Shown: piece after piece, positions 1 through 5,635 of the stretch
Layout: each line of letters begins with the position of its first letter
Numbering within the stretch: position 1 is the first letter of the stretch
Assembly: GCA_030067055.1 (NCBI GenBank)
Contig: JASJAL010000336.1
Span: 1 to 5,931 of the forward strand
Source of the DNA: Kiloniellales bacterium
GTDB lineage: Bacteria > Pseudomonadota > Alphaproteobacteria > Kiloniellales > JAKSBE01
DNA length: 5,931 nucleotides
Direction: 5' to 3'
Position numbers and translations under genes: made by a program
The notes under the pieces: generated by a model
Told to the model about the DNA's origin: nothing
Seen by the model: the letters and a program-made list of their open reading frames with translations, nothing else
The model's database searches: none

Positions 1-105
1 GCCTCCAAGGGCCAGTACACCTTCATGGGGCACCTGAAGTGGACGCCGGTGATCGCGCTCGGCTACTTCGCCAGCATCTGGGTGCATTTCCTGGTCAACG
101 GCTGA
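1..105 (+). CDS. C-terminal end of a membrane transporter, possibly NhaD-type Na+/H+ antiporter (partial)
   Basis: Frame 1 is open from the left edge and ends at TGA (103-105), giving the last 34 residues of a protein whose start lies outside the window. The fragment reads as a short polar stretch (ASKGQYTFMGHLKWTP) followed by a hydrophobic helix (VIALGYFASIWVHFLVNG) that runs to the stop, so it is the final transmembrane segment of an integral membrane protein. The pattern of a Tyr-Thr-Phe stretch, a His-Leu-Lys-Trp-Thr-Pro turn and a last helix with GYxAS and VHF resembles, from memory, the C-terminus of proteobacterial NhaD-type Na+/H+ antiporters of the ion transporter superfamily, which exchange sodium for protons across the inner membrane. 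The coding frame and membrane helix are seen directly; the family name is a tentative recognition from very little sequence. It lies 106 bp upstream of the halogenase on the same strand, but nothing ties the two functionally. Confidence 0.5.
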   Translation, partial: ASKGQYTFMGHLKWTPVIALGYFASIWVHFLVNG

Positions 106-126
106 GGGTCAATAGCTGAGGGTCAA
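101..126. repeat. 12-bp direct tandem repeat beginning at a stop codon
   Basis: GCTGAGGGTCAA occurs at 101-112 and again at 115-126, separated by TA, giving a 14-bp period. The first copy contains the TGA stop of the upstream transporter. The second copy carries another TGA, which is out of frame with the first because 14 is not a multiple of three. The simplest reading is a small local duplication by replication slippage. It could also be a pair of direct-repeat binding half-sites, but nothing further supports that. Confidence 0.75.
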
Positions 127-152
127 AGGCAATACGTTCGCCCCCGGGCCGG

Positions 153-181
153 TTGACCCACTGGAGCCGGCGCGCTTCACT
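153..181 (+). promoter_or_regulatory. Weak sigma70-like promoter candidate for the halogenase
   Basis: TTGACC (153-158) matches the -35 consensus at five of six positions. It is followed 17 bp later by TTCACT (176-181), a poor -10 element with three of six matches. Initiation would fall near position 188, leaving a leader of only about 24 nt before the ATG at 212. The spacing is right, but the -10 is weak and such pairs occur by chance. Read-through from the upstream gene, 106 bp away on the same strand, is an equally good explanation for transcription. Confidence 0.2.
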
Positions 182-198
182 GCCGTCGGATTCGGCAG
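180..198 (+). other. Small inverted repeat just upstream of the halogenase start
   Basis: CTGCCG (180-185) and CGGCAG (193-198) form a perfect 6-bp stem around a 7-nt loop, ending 13 nt before the ATG. If transcription reads through from upstream, this hairpin would sit next to the GGGGA ribosome-binding sequence (202-206). If transcription starts near 188, the left arm would be missing from the RNA. There is no T-run after it, so it is not a conventional terminator. Hairpins this short are common in GC-rich DNA. Confidence 0.3.
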
Positions 199-211
199 CC
201 CGGGGACTGGA

Positions 212-1915
212 ATGGCGGAGCCTATCGGCGAGATCACCATCGTTGGCGGCGGCACCGCCGGCTGGATGGCCGCGGTTTTTCTGATCACGCGGCTCAACAA
301 GCGGCCCGGCAAACCGCCGGTCCGGGTCACCCTGGTCGAATCACCCAACGTGCCGACCATCGGCGTCGGCGAGGCCACCGTGCCCGGCATGCGCGAGCTG
401 CTGAAGCAGCTCGAGATTCCCGAAGCGACCTTCATCGAGCGCTGTAACGCCTCCTTCAAGCTCGGCGTCCGCTTCGTCAACTGGGACAAGCAGCCCGACG
501 GCTCGCCCGGCTGCTACGACCATCCCTTCGATGGTCTGGGAGTCGAGATCCAGGGTACCAACCCGGCCTATCACTACCATCGCTTCGGCCGCGGCGGAGC
601 GCTCGCCAACCTGGGGGACGCGCTCTCGCCCTCAACCCGCCTGATCGACGAACGGCGCGGACCCAAGACTCTCGACCAGGACGATTACGACTACGCCGTC
701 GGCTACGCCTATCACCTCGATGCCGGTCTCTTTGCCGGCCTGCTGCGGGAGATCGCGGTCGAGCGTGGCGTCCGGCACGTGCTCGACGACGTCGACGATC
801 TGGAACGCGACGATCGCGGCCACATTTCGGCGTTGGTCCTGCGCGAGCGCGGCCGCTGGCCGGTCGAGCTGGTGATCGATTGCACCGGCTTCCGCAGCCT
901 GATCCTGCAAAAGACCCTGGACGAGCCCTTCGAGTCCTTCTCTCCCTACCTCTTCAACGACAAGGCCCTGGCGGTGCAGATCCCACACAAGGATGTCAGC
1001 GGGCTCGAGCCCTGCACCCGCTCGACCGCCCTTGGCGCCGGCTGGGTCTGGCGGGTGCCGCTCTATTCGCGGGTCGGCACGGGCTACGTATTCTCCAGCC
1101 GCTTTCGCAGCGACCAGGAGGCGATCGACGAGTTTCTGCAGCACCTGGGCGACGAGGGCGTTGGGGTCGAGCCGCGCGTCATCCCCATGCGGATCGGCCG
1201 GGCCCGGCGCACCTGGGTCGGCAACTGCGTTGCCGTGGGCCTGTCGGGCGGCTTCATCGAGCCACTGGAGTCGACCGCTATCTTCATCATCGAGGCGGCG
1301 CTGCGCTGGCTGGTCTCCAACCTGCCGGACCGGGATTTCGATCCGGCGCTGCAGGCGCGCTACAACGAACAGATGCAGGGCCTCTACGAAGAGGTGCGCG
1401 ACTTCATCGCCCTGCATTACCTGACCTCGAACCGCCGCGACAGCGCCTATTGGCGGGCGGTGCACGTGGAGTTGGAGGTCCCCGACAGCCTGAAGGCCAA
1501 GCTGCCGCTCTGGCGGGAACGGCTCCCCGAGGCGGCGGACTTCGAACGGTCCTACCTTTTCGGTTACTGGAGCTACCTGATCGTGCTCTTCGGCAAGCAC
1601 TTCTACGATGACACCCGCTTCGCCCGGGCCGAAGGGCTGCAGGAGTCGGAATGGCGGCGGTTCGAAGCCTGGGTCGAGCAGCAAAAAGCCGGGTTGGTGG
1701 CCCAGCTGCCGAATCACTTCGAGCTGCTCAACCAGATCAGGTCGCGCGCGCGTCCGCGGCCGATGGCTCGGCCGGAGCCGGCCTTTGCGGAGTCCGGCCG
1801 CCCCAGCGTGCCGCTGCCGGGCCAAGGCGTCGGGGTCCAGATATCCTGGAAGCAGGGCCGCCCGGAGGCGCCCGATGCCGAGTCGATCGTTCAGGACGGC
1901 GCGAACCTGCTGTAG
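212..1915 (+). CDS. Flavin-dependent halogenase, tryptophan 7-halogenase family
   Basis: This 567-residue protein belongs to the tryptophan-halogenase family (PF04820-type). These soluble enzymes use FADH2, O2 and chloride or bromide to make hypohalous acid, which a lysine relays to an electron-rich aromatic substrate. The FAD dinucleotide-binding loop GGGTAGW is at residues 13-19, and GVGEATVPG (51-59) is a further FAD-contacting segment. The expected catalytic lysine is K83 in SFKLGVRF. The signature WxWxxP is WVWRVP at 278-283, and FIEPLES (348-354) supplies the presumed catalytic glutamate E353. The HPF triplet at 104-106 resembles the aromatic substrate-clamp region of PrnA-type enzymes. 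The halide-site segment reads ESTA (353-356) where PrnA and RebH have ESTG. The ATG at 212 is preceded by GGGGA with 5-nt spacing, and the N-terminus has the usual family length. About 57 Pro/Arg-rich residues at the C-terminus (511-567) make it slightly longer than the usual 510-540. No partner flavin reductase is present in the window. Family membership is secure; tryptophan as the substrate is not established. Confidence 0.93.
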   Translation: MAEPIGEITIVGGGTAGWMAAVFLITRLNKRPGKPPVRVTLVESPNVPTIGVGEATVPGMRELLKQLEIPEATFIERCNASFKLGVRFVNWDKQPDGSPGCYDHPFDGLGVEIQGTNPAYHYHRFGRGGALANLGDALSPSTRLIDERRGPKTLDQDDYDYAVGYAYHLDAGLFAGLLREIAVERGVRHVLDDVDDLERDDRGHISALVLRERGRWPVELVIDCTGFRSLILQKTLDEPFESFSPYLFNDKALAVQIPHKDVSGLEPCTRSTALGAGWVWRVPLYSRVGTGYVFSSRFRSDQEAIDEFLQHLGDEGVGVEPRVIPMRIGRARRTWVGNCVAVGLSGGFIEPLESTAIFIIEAALRWLVSNLPDRDFDPALQARYNEQMQGLYEEVRDFIALHYLTSNRRDSAYWRAVHVELEVPDSLKAKLPLWRERLPEAADFERSYLFGYWSYLIVLFGKHFYDDTRFARAEGLQESEWRRFEAWVEQQKAGLVAQLPNHFELLNQIRSRARPRPMARPEPAFAESGRPSVPLPGQGVGVQISWKQGRPEAPDAESIVQDGANLL

Positions 1916-1931
1916 TACCCGGCCAGCAGGT
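1905..1931. terminator. Candidate hairpin at the convergent halogenase/methyltransferase junction
   Basis: ACCTGCTG (1905-1912) and CAGCAGGT (1924-1931) form a perfect 8-bp stem with an 11-nt loop that contains the halogenase stop codon. It lies where the two genes converge, with only 25 bp between their stop codons, so it could limit read-through in both directions. Neither side carries a T-run, so it is not a textbook intrinsic terminator; Rho-dependent termination or none at all remains possible. Confidence 0.3.
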
Positions 1932-1940
1932 CCGACTCCT

Positions 1941-2768
1941 TCAATCTCGGTGCGCGACGTAGAAGCTGACCTGGCCCACGGCTTGCCGTTCCCGGTCCCG
2001 CTCCGTCATGAAGCGATCGAGTTCGCCGCGGCCTTCCAATTGCTCCACCTGCGCGATGGCCGCGCTCGTCTCCTCCGGGTTGGCCAGCGCCCAGATCGAG
2101 TCGCCGCGCCGCCACTCGGGCCGGAGTGGGCCGCGTGCGTCGAAGTAGGCCTCGCCTTGCAGCACGGCGTTGCTCGGCACGACTCTGTCCAGGACCGTGA
2201 AGCCGAGCTCGGCCAGCAGGCTACGGATTCGGCTTTCCGGGGCGCAGCGCGCGAGCATCCGGTCCAGAGCCTCCGGAATCAGTCCGAAATACCAGAAGCC
2301 CTTGCGCATTTGCTCGTGGGTACAGGCGTGGAGCAGCAACCGGCCGCCCGGCTTGAGAACCCGCGCCGCTTCGGCCAGCGCCGCCGCATGACCGGGATAG
2401 CCGCTGTCGCCACCGTCCTCCAAGTGGTGTAGGACCTGGTTGAACATGACTGCGTCCAAGGAAGCCTCGGCCAGCGGCAGGTGCAGGAGGTCTCCGCGGA
2501 GGAAGTCAACTTGGCCGCCGCCAGCTTCGAGCTTGGCGCGCGCGGTCGCCAGCATCCCGGCGCTGCGGTCGATGCCGATCAGCCGGCTGGGCACCCCGGC
2601 CAGGGCGGCGCTATAGGCACCGGTGCCGCAGCCTGCGTCCAGCAGCGTCATCTCCGACGCCGGCTTATCGGCGGCCTCCAGGGCGTCGCGAATGATCTCC
2701 GTGCCGATGGGCACGCGGGTCCGATCGTAGTGGGCCGCCGCCTCGTCGTAGATCTCTATCTTGCTCAC
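1941..2768 (-). CDS. Class I SAM-dependent methyltransferase, substrate unknown
   Basis: The protein has 275 residues from a GTG start at 2768, reading VSKIEIYDEAAAHYD. An ATG further upstream (2846) would overlap the end of the transporter gene and add an unconvincing extension, while AAAGGAG lies 5 nt before the GTG. The fold is a Rossmann-type Methyltransf_11/25 domain. Motif I is DAGCGTG (44-50), which binds SAM. The acidic residue after beta-2 is D67 in IGIDRS. GDLLHLPL (92-99) is the adenine-contacting segment, NQVLHHLED (110-118) is motif IV-like, and RVLKPGGRLLLH (136-147) is the conserved strand after it. The C-terminal third (about 150-275) would form the substrate lid, and it is not recognisable as specific for quinones, lipids or small molecules. 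No signal peptide or membrane segment is seen, so it should be cytosolic. It follows the HpnN-like gene by 23 bp on the same strand, suggesting co-transcription. The family is clear; the reaction target is not. Confidence 0.88.
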   Translation of the reverse strand: MSKIEIYDEAAAHYDRTRVPIGTEIIRDALEAADKPASEMTLLDAGCGTGAYSAALAGVPSRLIGIDRSAGMLATARAKLEAGGGQVDFLRGDLLHLPLAEASLDAVMFNQVLHHLEDGGDSGYPGHAAALAEAARVLKPGGRLLLHACTHEQMRKGFWYFGLIPEALDRMLARCAPESRIRSLLAELGFTVLDRVVPSNAVLQGEAYFDARGPLRPEWRRGDSIWALANPEETSAAIAQVEQLEGRGELDRFMTERDRERQAVGQVSFYVAHRD

Positions 2769-2773
2769 GACCG

Positions 2774-2780
2774 CTCCTTT
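2774..2780 (-). promoter_or_regulatory. Ribosome binding site that fixes the methyltransferase start
   Basis: On the minus strand AAAGGAG ends 5 nt before the GTG at 2768. It lies between the transporter's TAG (2792-2794) and the methyltransferase start. It is the best Shine-Dalgarno sequence in the window and favours the GTG over the upstream ATG at 2846. Its position within a 23-bp gap is compatible with translation re-initiation after the upstream gene. Confidence 0.75.
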
Positions 2781-2791
2781 CGCGCGCCAGC

Positions 2792-5416
2792 CTAGCTGGT
2801 TGCGCCTCGGCGTGTCATCAGGCTGGGCAGGACGATCAAGGTGCAAATCAGGGTGCTGGAGATCGCAATCGTCAGCAGCTGGCCCATGCTGGTCATGCCA
2901 GGATGGCCGGAGGCCGCGAGGCTGCCGAAGGAGGCGATCGTCGTCAGCGCGCTGAACATCACCGCGCGCGAGGTGCTGGTACGCAGCAGCCGGCTCTGGT
3001 CGACCTCGTAGCGTCGGCGCATCACCAGGTGAATGCCGCTGGCCACGCCCAGGCCCAGCAGCAGAGGCAGCACGATGACGTTGGCGAAATTGAAGGCCAG
3101 GCCGAATGTGACCGAGGCCGCCGTCGTGATCGCCGCCGCCAGAGCCAGGGGTGCCAGGACCAGCGCGGCGTCCTTGATCCGCCTGAGGGCCAGGGCGAGC
3201 AGGACCAGAATGCCGATCAGGGCCAAGCCGCTGGCTTCGTAGAAGGCCAGGACCACGGCCTTGCCCGCTTCGGTGATCACCACCGGCGTGCCCGAGGCCG
3301 CAGGTTCGACCGCCAGGACCGCCTCGGCGAAACGGCGAAGCTCGCTGTTGTCGGCGAGGCCGCCCTGGGGCTTCACCGAGATTCGGGCTTGGCCCTCGGC
3401 GGTGATCCAGTCTCGGCGCAGCGCCTCAGGTAAGTCATCGAGCCCGATCGGCTGGGCGCCGAGGGCCGTGCGAAGGTCGTCGAGCGATCTGGGCAGGTGG
3501 CGCAGCAATCGGTCCTCGAAACGCGAGAGATTTTCCTGGTGATCGCCGTCGCCCGTGGCCAAGCGGTCGAGGGCCTCCGTCAGGCGATCCATGGACCCCG
3601 CAAGCGCCGCATCCTCTATGCCGGACCCGCGAAGCTTGTCCAGGCCCTCTTGAAAGGCCTCAATGGCTCCCACTCGGGTCTGCGCGTCAAGCGCCGCTGC
3701 CGGCGCCGTCGGCGCCAGGGCCGGGCCCATGAAGAGGGCGATCTCGTCGATCGTCTCGAGCTTGGCGTCCTGTTCCATCGGCACGAAGCTGGATAGCGTC
3801 AGGCTGCGACCGACCTCAGGGAGGGCCTCGAGCCGCTGGGCAATCGCCTCGGCCGTCGTCAGGTCCGGGGCCAGAATGTCGATCCCGTAAGGCGAGCTGT
3901 CGGGATCCTGGGTCAGCTCCAGCAAGGTGGCCACGGACTCGGTGTCGGGGTCCTTCAGGTTGAGCGGATTGAAATCGAAGCGGGCGAAGGGGGCGGCGGC
4001 CAACCCGGCCAGGGCAGCCAGCGACGCCAGGACGATGATGGCACGGCCGTGGCGCAGCACCAGTCGCTCGATCGGCCCGCCAACCTGCCTCGCTTGGCCC
4101 GCGGCGTCCTTCGGCAAGGGCAGCAGCCTCATCAGGGCCGGCAGCAGGGTGAGGTTGACGAAGAGTGCGATGAACATGCCGGTGCCCGAAATCAGGCCCA
4201 GTTCCGCCAATCCCTTGTAGTTGGTCGGCAGGAAGGCGAAGAAGCCGACGGCCGCGCAGAGCGCCGAGAGCGCGAGCGCGCCGCCGACGCTGGCGCCGGC
4301 CTGCTCCAGGGCGTTGGTCTTGTCGCCGGTCTCACCCCGGGCCTCGCGCGCGCGCAGCGCGAAGTGAATGCCGAAATCGACTCCCAGGCCGACAAACAGC
4401 ACCGCGAAAGCGACCGAGATGATGTTGAGATGTCCGATGGCGAGCATGGCGAAGGCCGCGGTCCAGATCAGTCCGATCAGCAGGGTCGTGATCGTTGCGA
4501 AGACCAGCGAAACAGAGCGCAGACCAAGAATCAGAAGGATCGCCACCGCGCAGAGCGAGATCAGGCCGGCGGTGGCACCGCCGATCTCGACGCTCTCGAA
4601 ATCCTCTTGCTCCAGCGCGGCCGGTCCGGTCAGGCGCAGCCTTAAGCCCTGGGCCTCGCCGATCTCAAGGGTCTCCGCCAGTCGCCGCATTTCGGTGATC
4701 GGCCCGCCGGCCGGTTTCAGCGTACTGTGGTCCAGGATTGGCCTTGTGGTCACGAAGCTGCGCGTGGAGGCCATGGCCGGGTCCGCGGCCAGAAGGCTGC
4801 GCCAGGACAAGGCGCCGGGCCGCCCCTCGGCAACAGCGTCGCTTTGCGCCGCAATGGTGGTCAGGAGTTCCGACAGCGGACCGGTGTCCTCGAGCTTTGC
4901 GGCACCTTCGAGCACCTGGGTCAGCACGGTGAAGAGTCCGCGCAGGTTCATGTCCTGGCTCAAGGCGCCAAGCAGCGGCTCAGCCCCGGCCAGGCGGTCG
5001 GCCAAGTCGACCAGCGCCTCGCGTTCCAGGAACAGAAAAGCGTTCTCGCGGAAGAAGGCCTCGCCGCCGGGCCGCCGCAGCTCGGTGAAGAGATCGGGAC
5101 GCGCAGCCATTGCCGAGGCGAGGCGTTCGGCTGCGGCCTCGGCGGCTTCGGCGCTTGGGCCGTCGATGACGGCGACGATGAGATCCTCGTATTGCGGGAA
5201 GGCGGCGGCGAAGAGATCGTCGTTCCGGCGGAACTCGACCTCGCTGGAGATCATGTCCCGTGTGTCGGTGTTGATCGTGAAGGTCCGGGCGGTGTAGGTC
5301 GCTGCCAGACCGGTCAAGACGACCGCGAGCAGGACCACGAGCCAAGCCCAGCGACAGACCAGGCCGACCCATCCGGACAGGGCCGCAATGATCTTTTCGG
5401 CGAGCCTTTCGATCAC
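2792..5416 (-). CDS. hpnN: HpnN-like RND/MMPL-family transporter (hopanoid/lipid export)
   Basis: This 874-residue inner-membrane protein has two repeated RND halves. TM1 is at about 24-42, followed by a periplasmic domain (43-280), TM2-6 (282-430), TM7 (457-476), a second periplasmic domain (477-720) and TM8-12 (722-866). Twelve segments, and the length, fit the hopanoid-associated RND family. Family-like sequences include INTDTRDMIS (48-57), RRPGGEAFFREN (114-125), FDFNPLNLKDP (480-490) and SSFVPMEQDAKL (542-553). HpnN is known to carry hopanoids from the inner towards the outer membrane in some alpha- and betaproteobacteria. The first half has D347 in GLGVDFGIHF, the likely proton-coupling residue; the equivalent position in the second half is A792. 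The start is GTG at 5416, behind GGTGAG. An in-frame TGA at 5441-5443 with no other start codon between rules out a longer form, and no good start follows soon after. No other hopanoid genes are in the window. The RND family is certain; the HpnN subfamily is likely, and its cargo here is inferred. Confidence 0.85.
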   Translation of the reverse strand: MIERLAEKIIAALSGWVGLVCRWAWLVVLLAVVLTGLAATYTARTFTINTDTRDMISSEVEFRRNDDLFAAAFPQYEDLIVAVIDGPSAEAAEAAAERLASAMAARPDLFTELRRPGGEAFFRENAFLFLEREALVDLADRLAGAEPLLGALSQDMNLRGLFTVLTQVLEGAAKLEDTGPLSELLTTIAAQSDAVAEGRPGALSWRSLLAADPAMASTRSFVTTRPILDHSTLKPAGGPITEMRRLAETLEIGEAQGLRLRLTGPAALEQEDFESVEIGGATAGLISLCAVAILLILGLRSVSLVFATITTLLIGLIWTAAFAMLAIGHLNIISVAFAVLFVGLGVDFGIHFALRAREARGETGDKTNALEQAGASVGGALALSALCAAVGFFAFLPTNYKGLAELGLISGTGMFIALFVNLTLLPALMRLLPLPKDAAGQARQVGGPIERLVLRHGRAIIVLASLAALAGLAAAPFARFDFNPLNLKDPDTESVATLLELTQDPDSSPYGIDILAPDLTTAEAIAQRLEALPEVGRSLTLSSFVPMEQDAKLETIDEIALFMGPALAPTAPAAALDAQTRVGAIEAFQEGLDKLRGSGIEDAALAGSMDRLTEALDRLATGDGDHQENLSRFEDRLLRHLPRSLDDLRTALGAQPIGLDDLPEALRRDWITAEGQARISVKPQGGLADNSELRRFAEAVLAVEPAASGTPVVITEAGKAVVLAFYEASGLALIGILVLLALALRRIKDAALVLAPLALAAAITTAASVTFGLAFNFANVIVLPLLLGLGVASGIHLVMRRRYEVDQSRLLRTSTSRAVMFSALTTIASFGSLAASGHPGMTSMGQLLTIAISSTLICTLIVLPSLMTRRGATS

Positions 5417-5482
5417 GATCTCACCAACTGGAGCCTGCGTTCATCGGTGTTTCGCCGTCGCGAGTCCCCTGACCTGGCGATT

Positions 5483-5510
5483 GTGCCGACGATCGCGCTC
5501 GTGGCGGCAC
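5483..5510 (-). other. Strong stem-loop in the leader of the HpnN-like gene
   Basis: GTGCCG (5483-5488) pairs with CGGCAC (5505-5510), and ACGA (5489-5492) pairs with TCGT (5499-5502). Together they make a 10-bp stem interrupted only by a 2-nt bulge (5503-5504) and closed by a 6-nt loop (5493-5498). It lies 66 nt before the GTG start, in the presumed 5' untranslated RNA. Neither side carries a T-run, so it does not look like an intrinsic terminator. It could be a leader structure affecting translation or stability, or an operator-like palindrome. I do not recognise a known riboswitch. Confidence 0.45.
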
Positions 5511-5537
5511 CGGATGCGTGCGACGGCTTGGCGCCGC

Positions 5538-5566
5538 TGTCTAAAGGATGCCGCTGGGACTGACAA
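5538..5566 (-). promoter_or_regulatory. Candidate promoter for the transporter-methyltransferase operon
   Basis: On the minus strand TTGTCA (5566-5561) matches the -35 consensus at five of six positions. After 17 bp comes TAGACA (5543-5538), a partial -10 that keeps the leading TA. Transcription would begin near 5531, giving a leader of about 115 nt that includes the stem-loop at 5483-5510. The spacing is ideal but the -10 is imperfect, so this is a candidate only. Confidence 0.3.
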
Positions 5567-5576
5567 GACGGGCTTG

Positions 5577-5635
5577 ATAGCCGCCTGCCGGTTCGGCTTG
5601 CACGGACACGGTTTCTTGCCGATCGCAGCGGCTAT
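5577..5635 (-). other. Distant inverted arms spanning the stop of the DUF2336-like gene
   Basis: ATAGCCGC (5577-5584) and GCGGCTAT (5628-5635) are exact inverted copies of 8 bp, separated by 43 nt. The right arm includes the TAG stop of the DUF2336-like gene. A further CGGC/GCCG pair (5594-5597 with 5617-5620) could stack inside. This might form a 3'-end structure for that transcript, but the loop is long and no T-run follows, so chance is a fair alternative. Confidence 0.25.

Larger units (their letters stand above)
5417..5631. other. Intergenic leader region with no gene
   Basis: These 215 bp separate the DUF2336-like gene from the HpnN-like gene, both on the minus strand. Open frames that cross it show no recognisable protein and run into the flanking genes in the wrong frame. 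It holds a possible promoter, a strong stem-loop and a pair of distant inverted arms, listed separately where worthwhile. The length is enough for the transporter to have its own promoter rather than depending on the gene upstream. Confidence 0.7.

Noticed and set aside
880..1611. A 243-codon plus-strand frame inside the halogenase gene
   Set aside because: It is a shifted frame of the halogenase, low in complexity and high in Arg/Ala/Gly/Pro, with no family features.
632..1825. A 397-codon open frame on the minus strand opposite the halogenase gene
   Set aside because: It lies antisense to a protein with intact catalytic motifs, and its translation is rich in Arg, Gly, Ala, Pro, Asp and Val with no recognisable domain. 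Long antisense frames are expected opposite GC-ending codons.
1608..2432. A 274-codon plus-strand frame bridging the halogenase end and the methyltransferase
   Set aside because: It overlaps two well-supported genes in the wrong frame or strand, and its composition changes abruptly where it crosses from one to the other, so it is a shadow of both.
2769..2846. Longer methyltransferase starting at the ATG at 2846
   Set aside because: The added 26 residues overlap the 3' end of the transporter gene and do not resemble a methyltransferase N-terminus. The GTG at 2768 has a strong ribosome binding site at the right distance.
4727..5563. A 278-codon plus-strand frame opposite the transporter's N-terminal half
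   Set aside because: It is antisense to conserved HpnN-like sequence, rich in Gly, Gln, Glu and Arg, and has no domain. The same applies to the other plus-strand frames at 2903-3433, 4049-4645 and 4368-5297.
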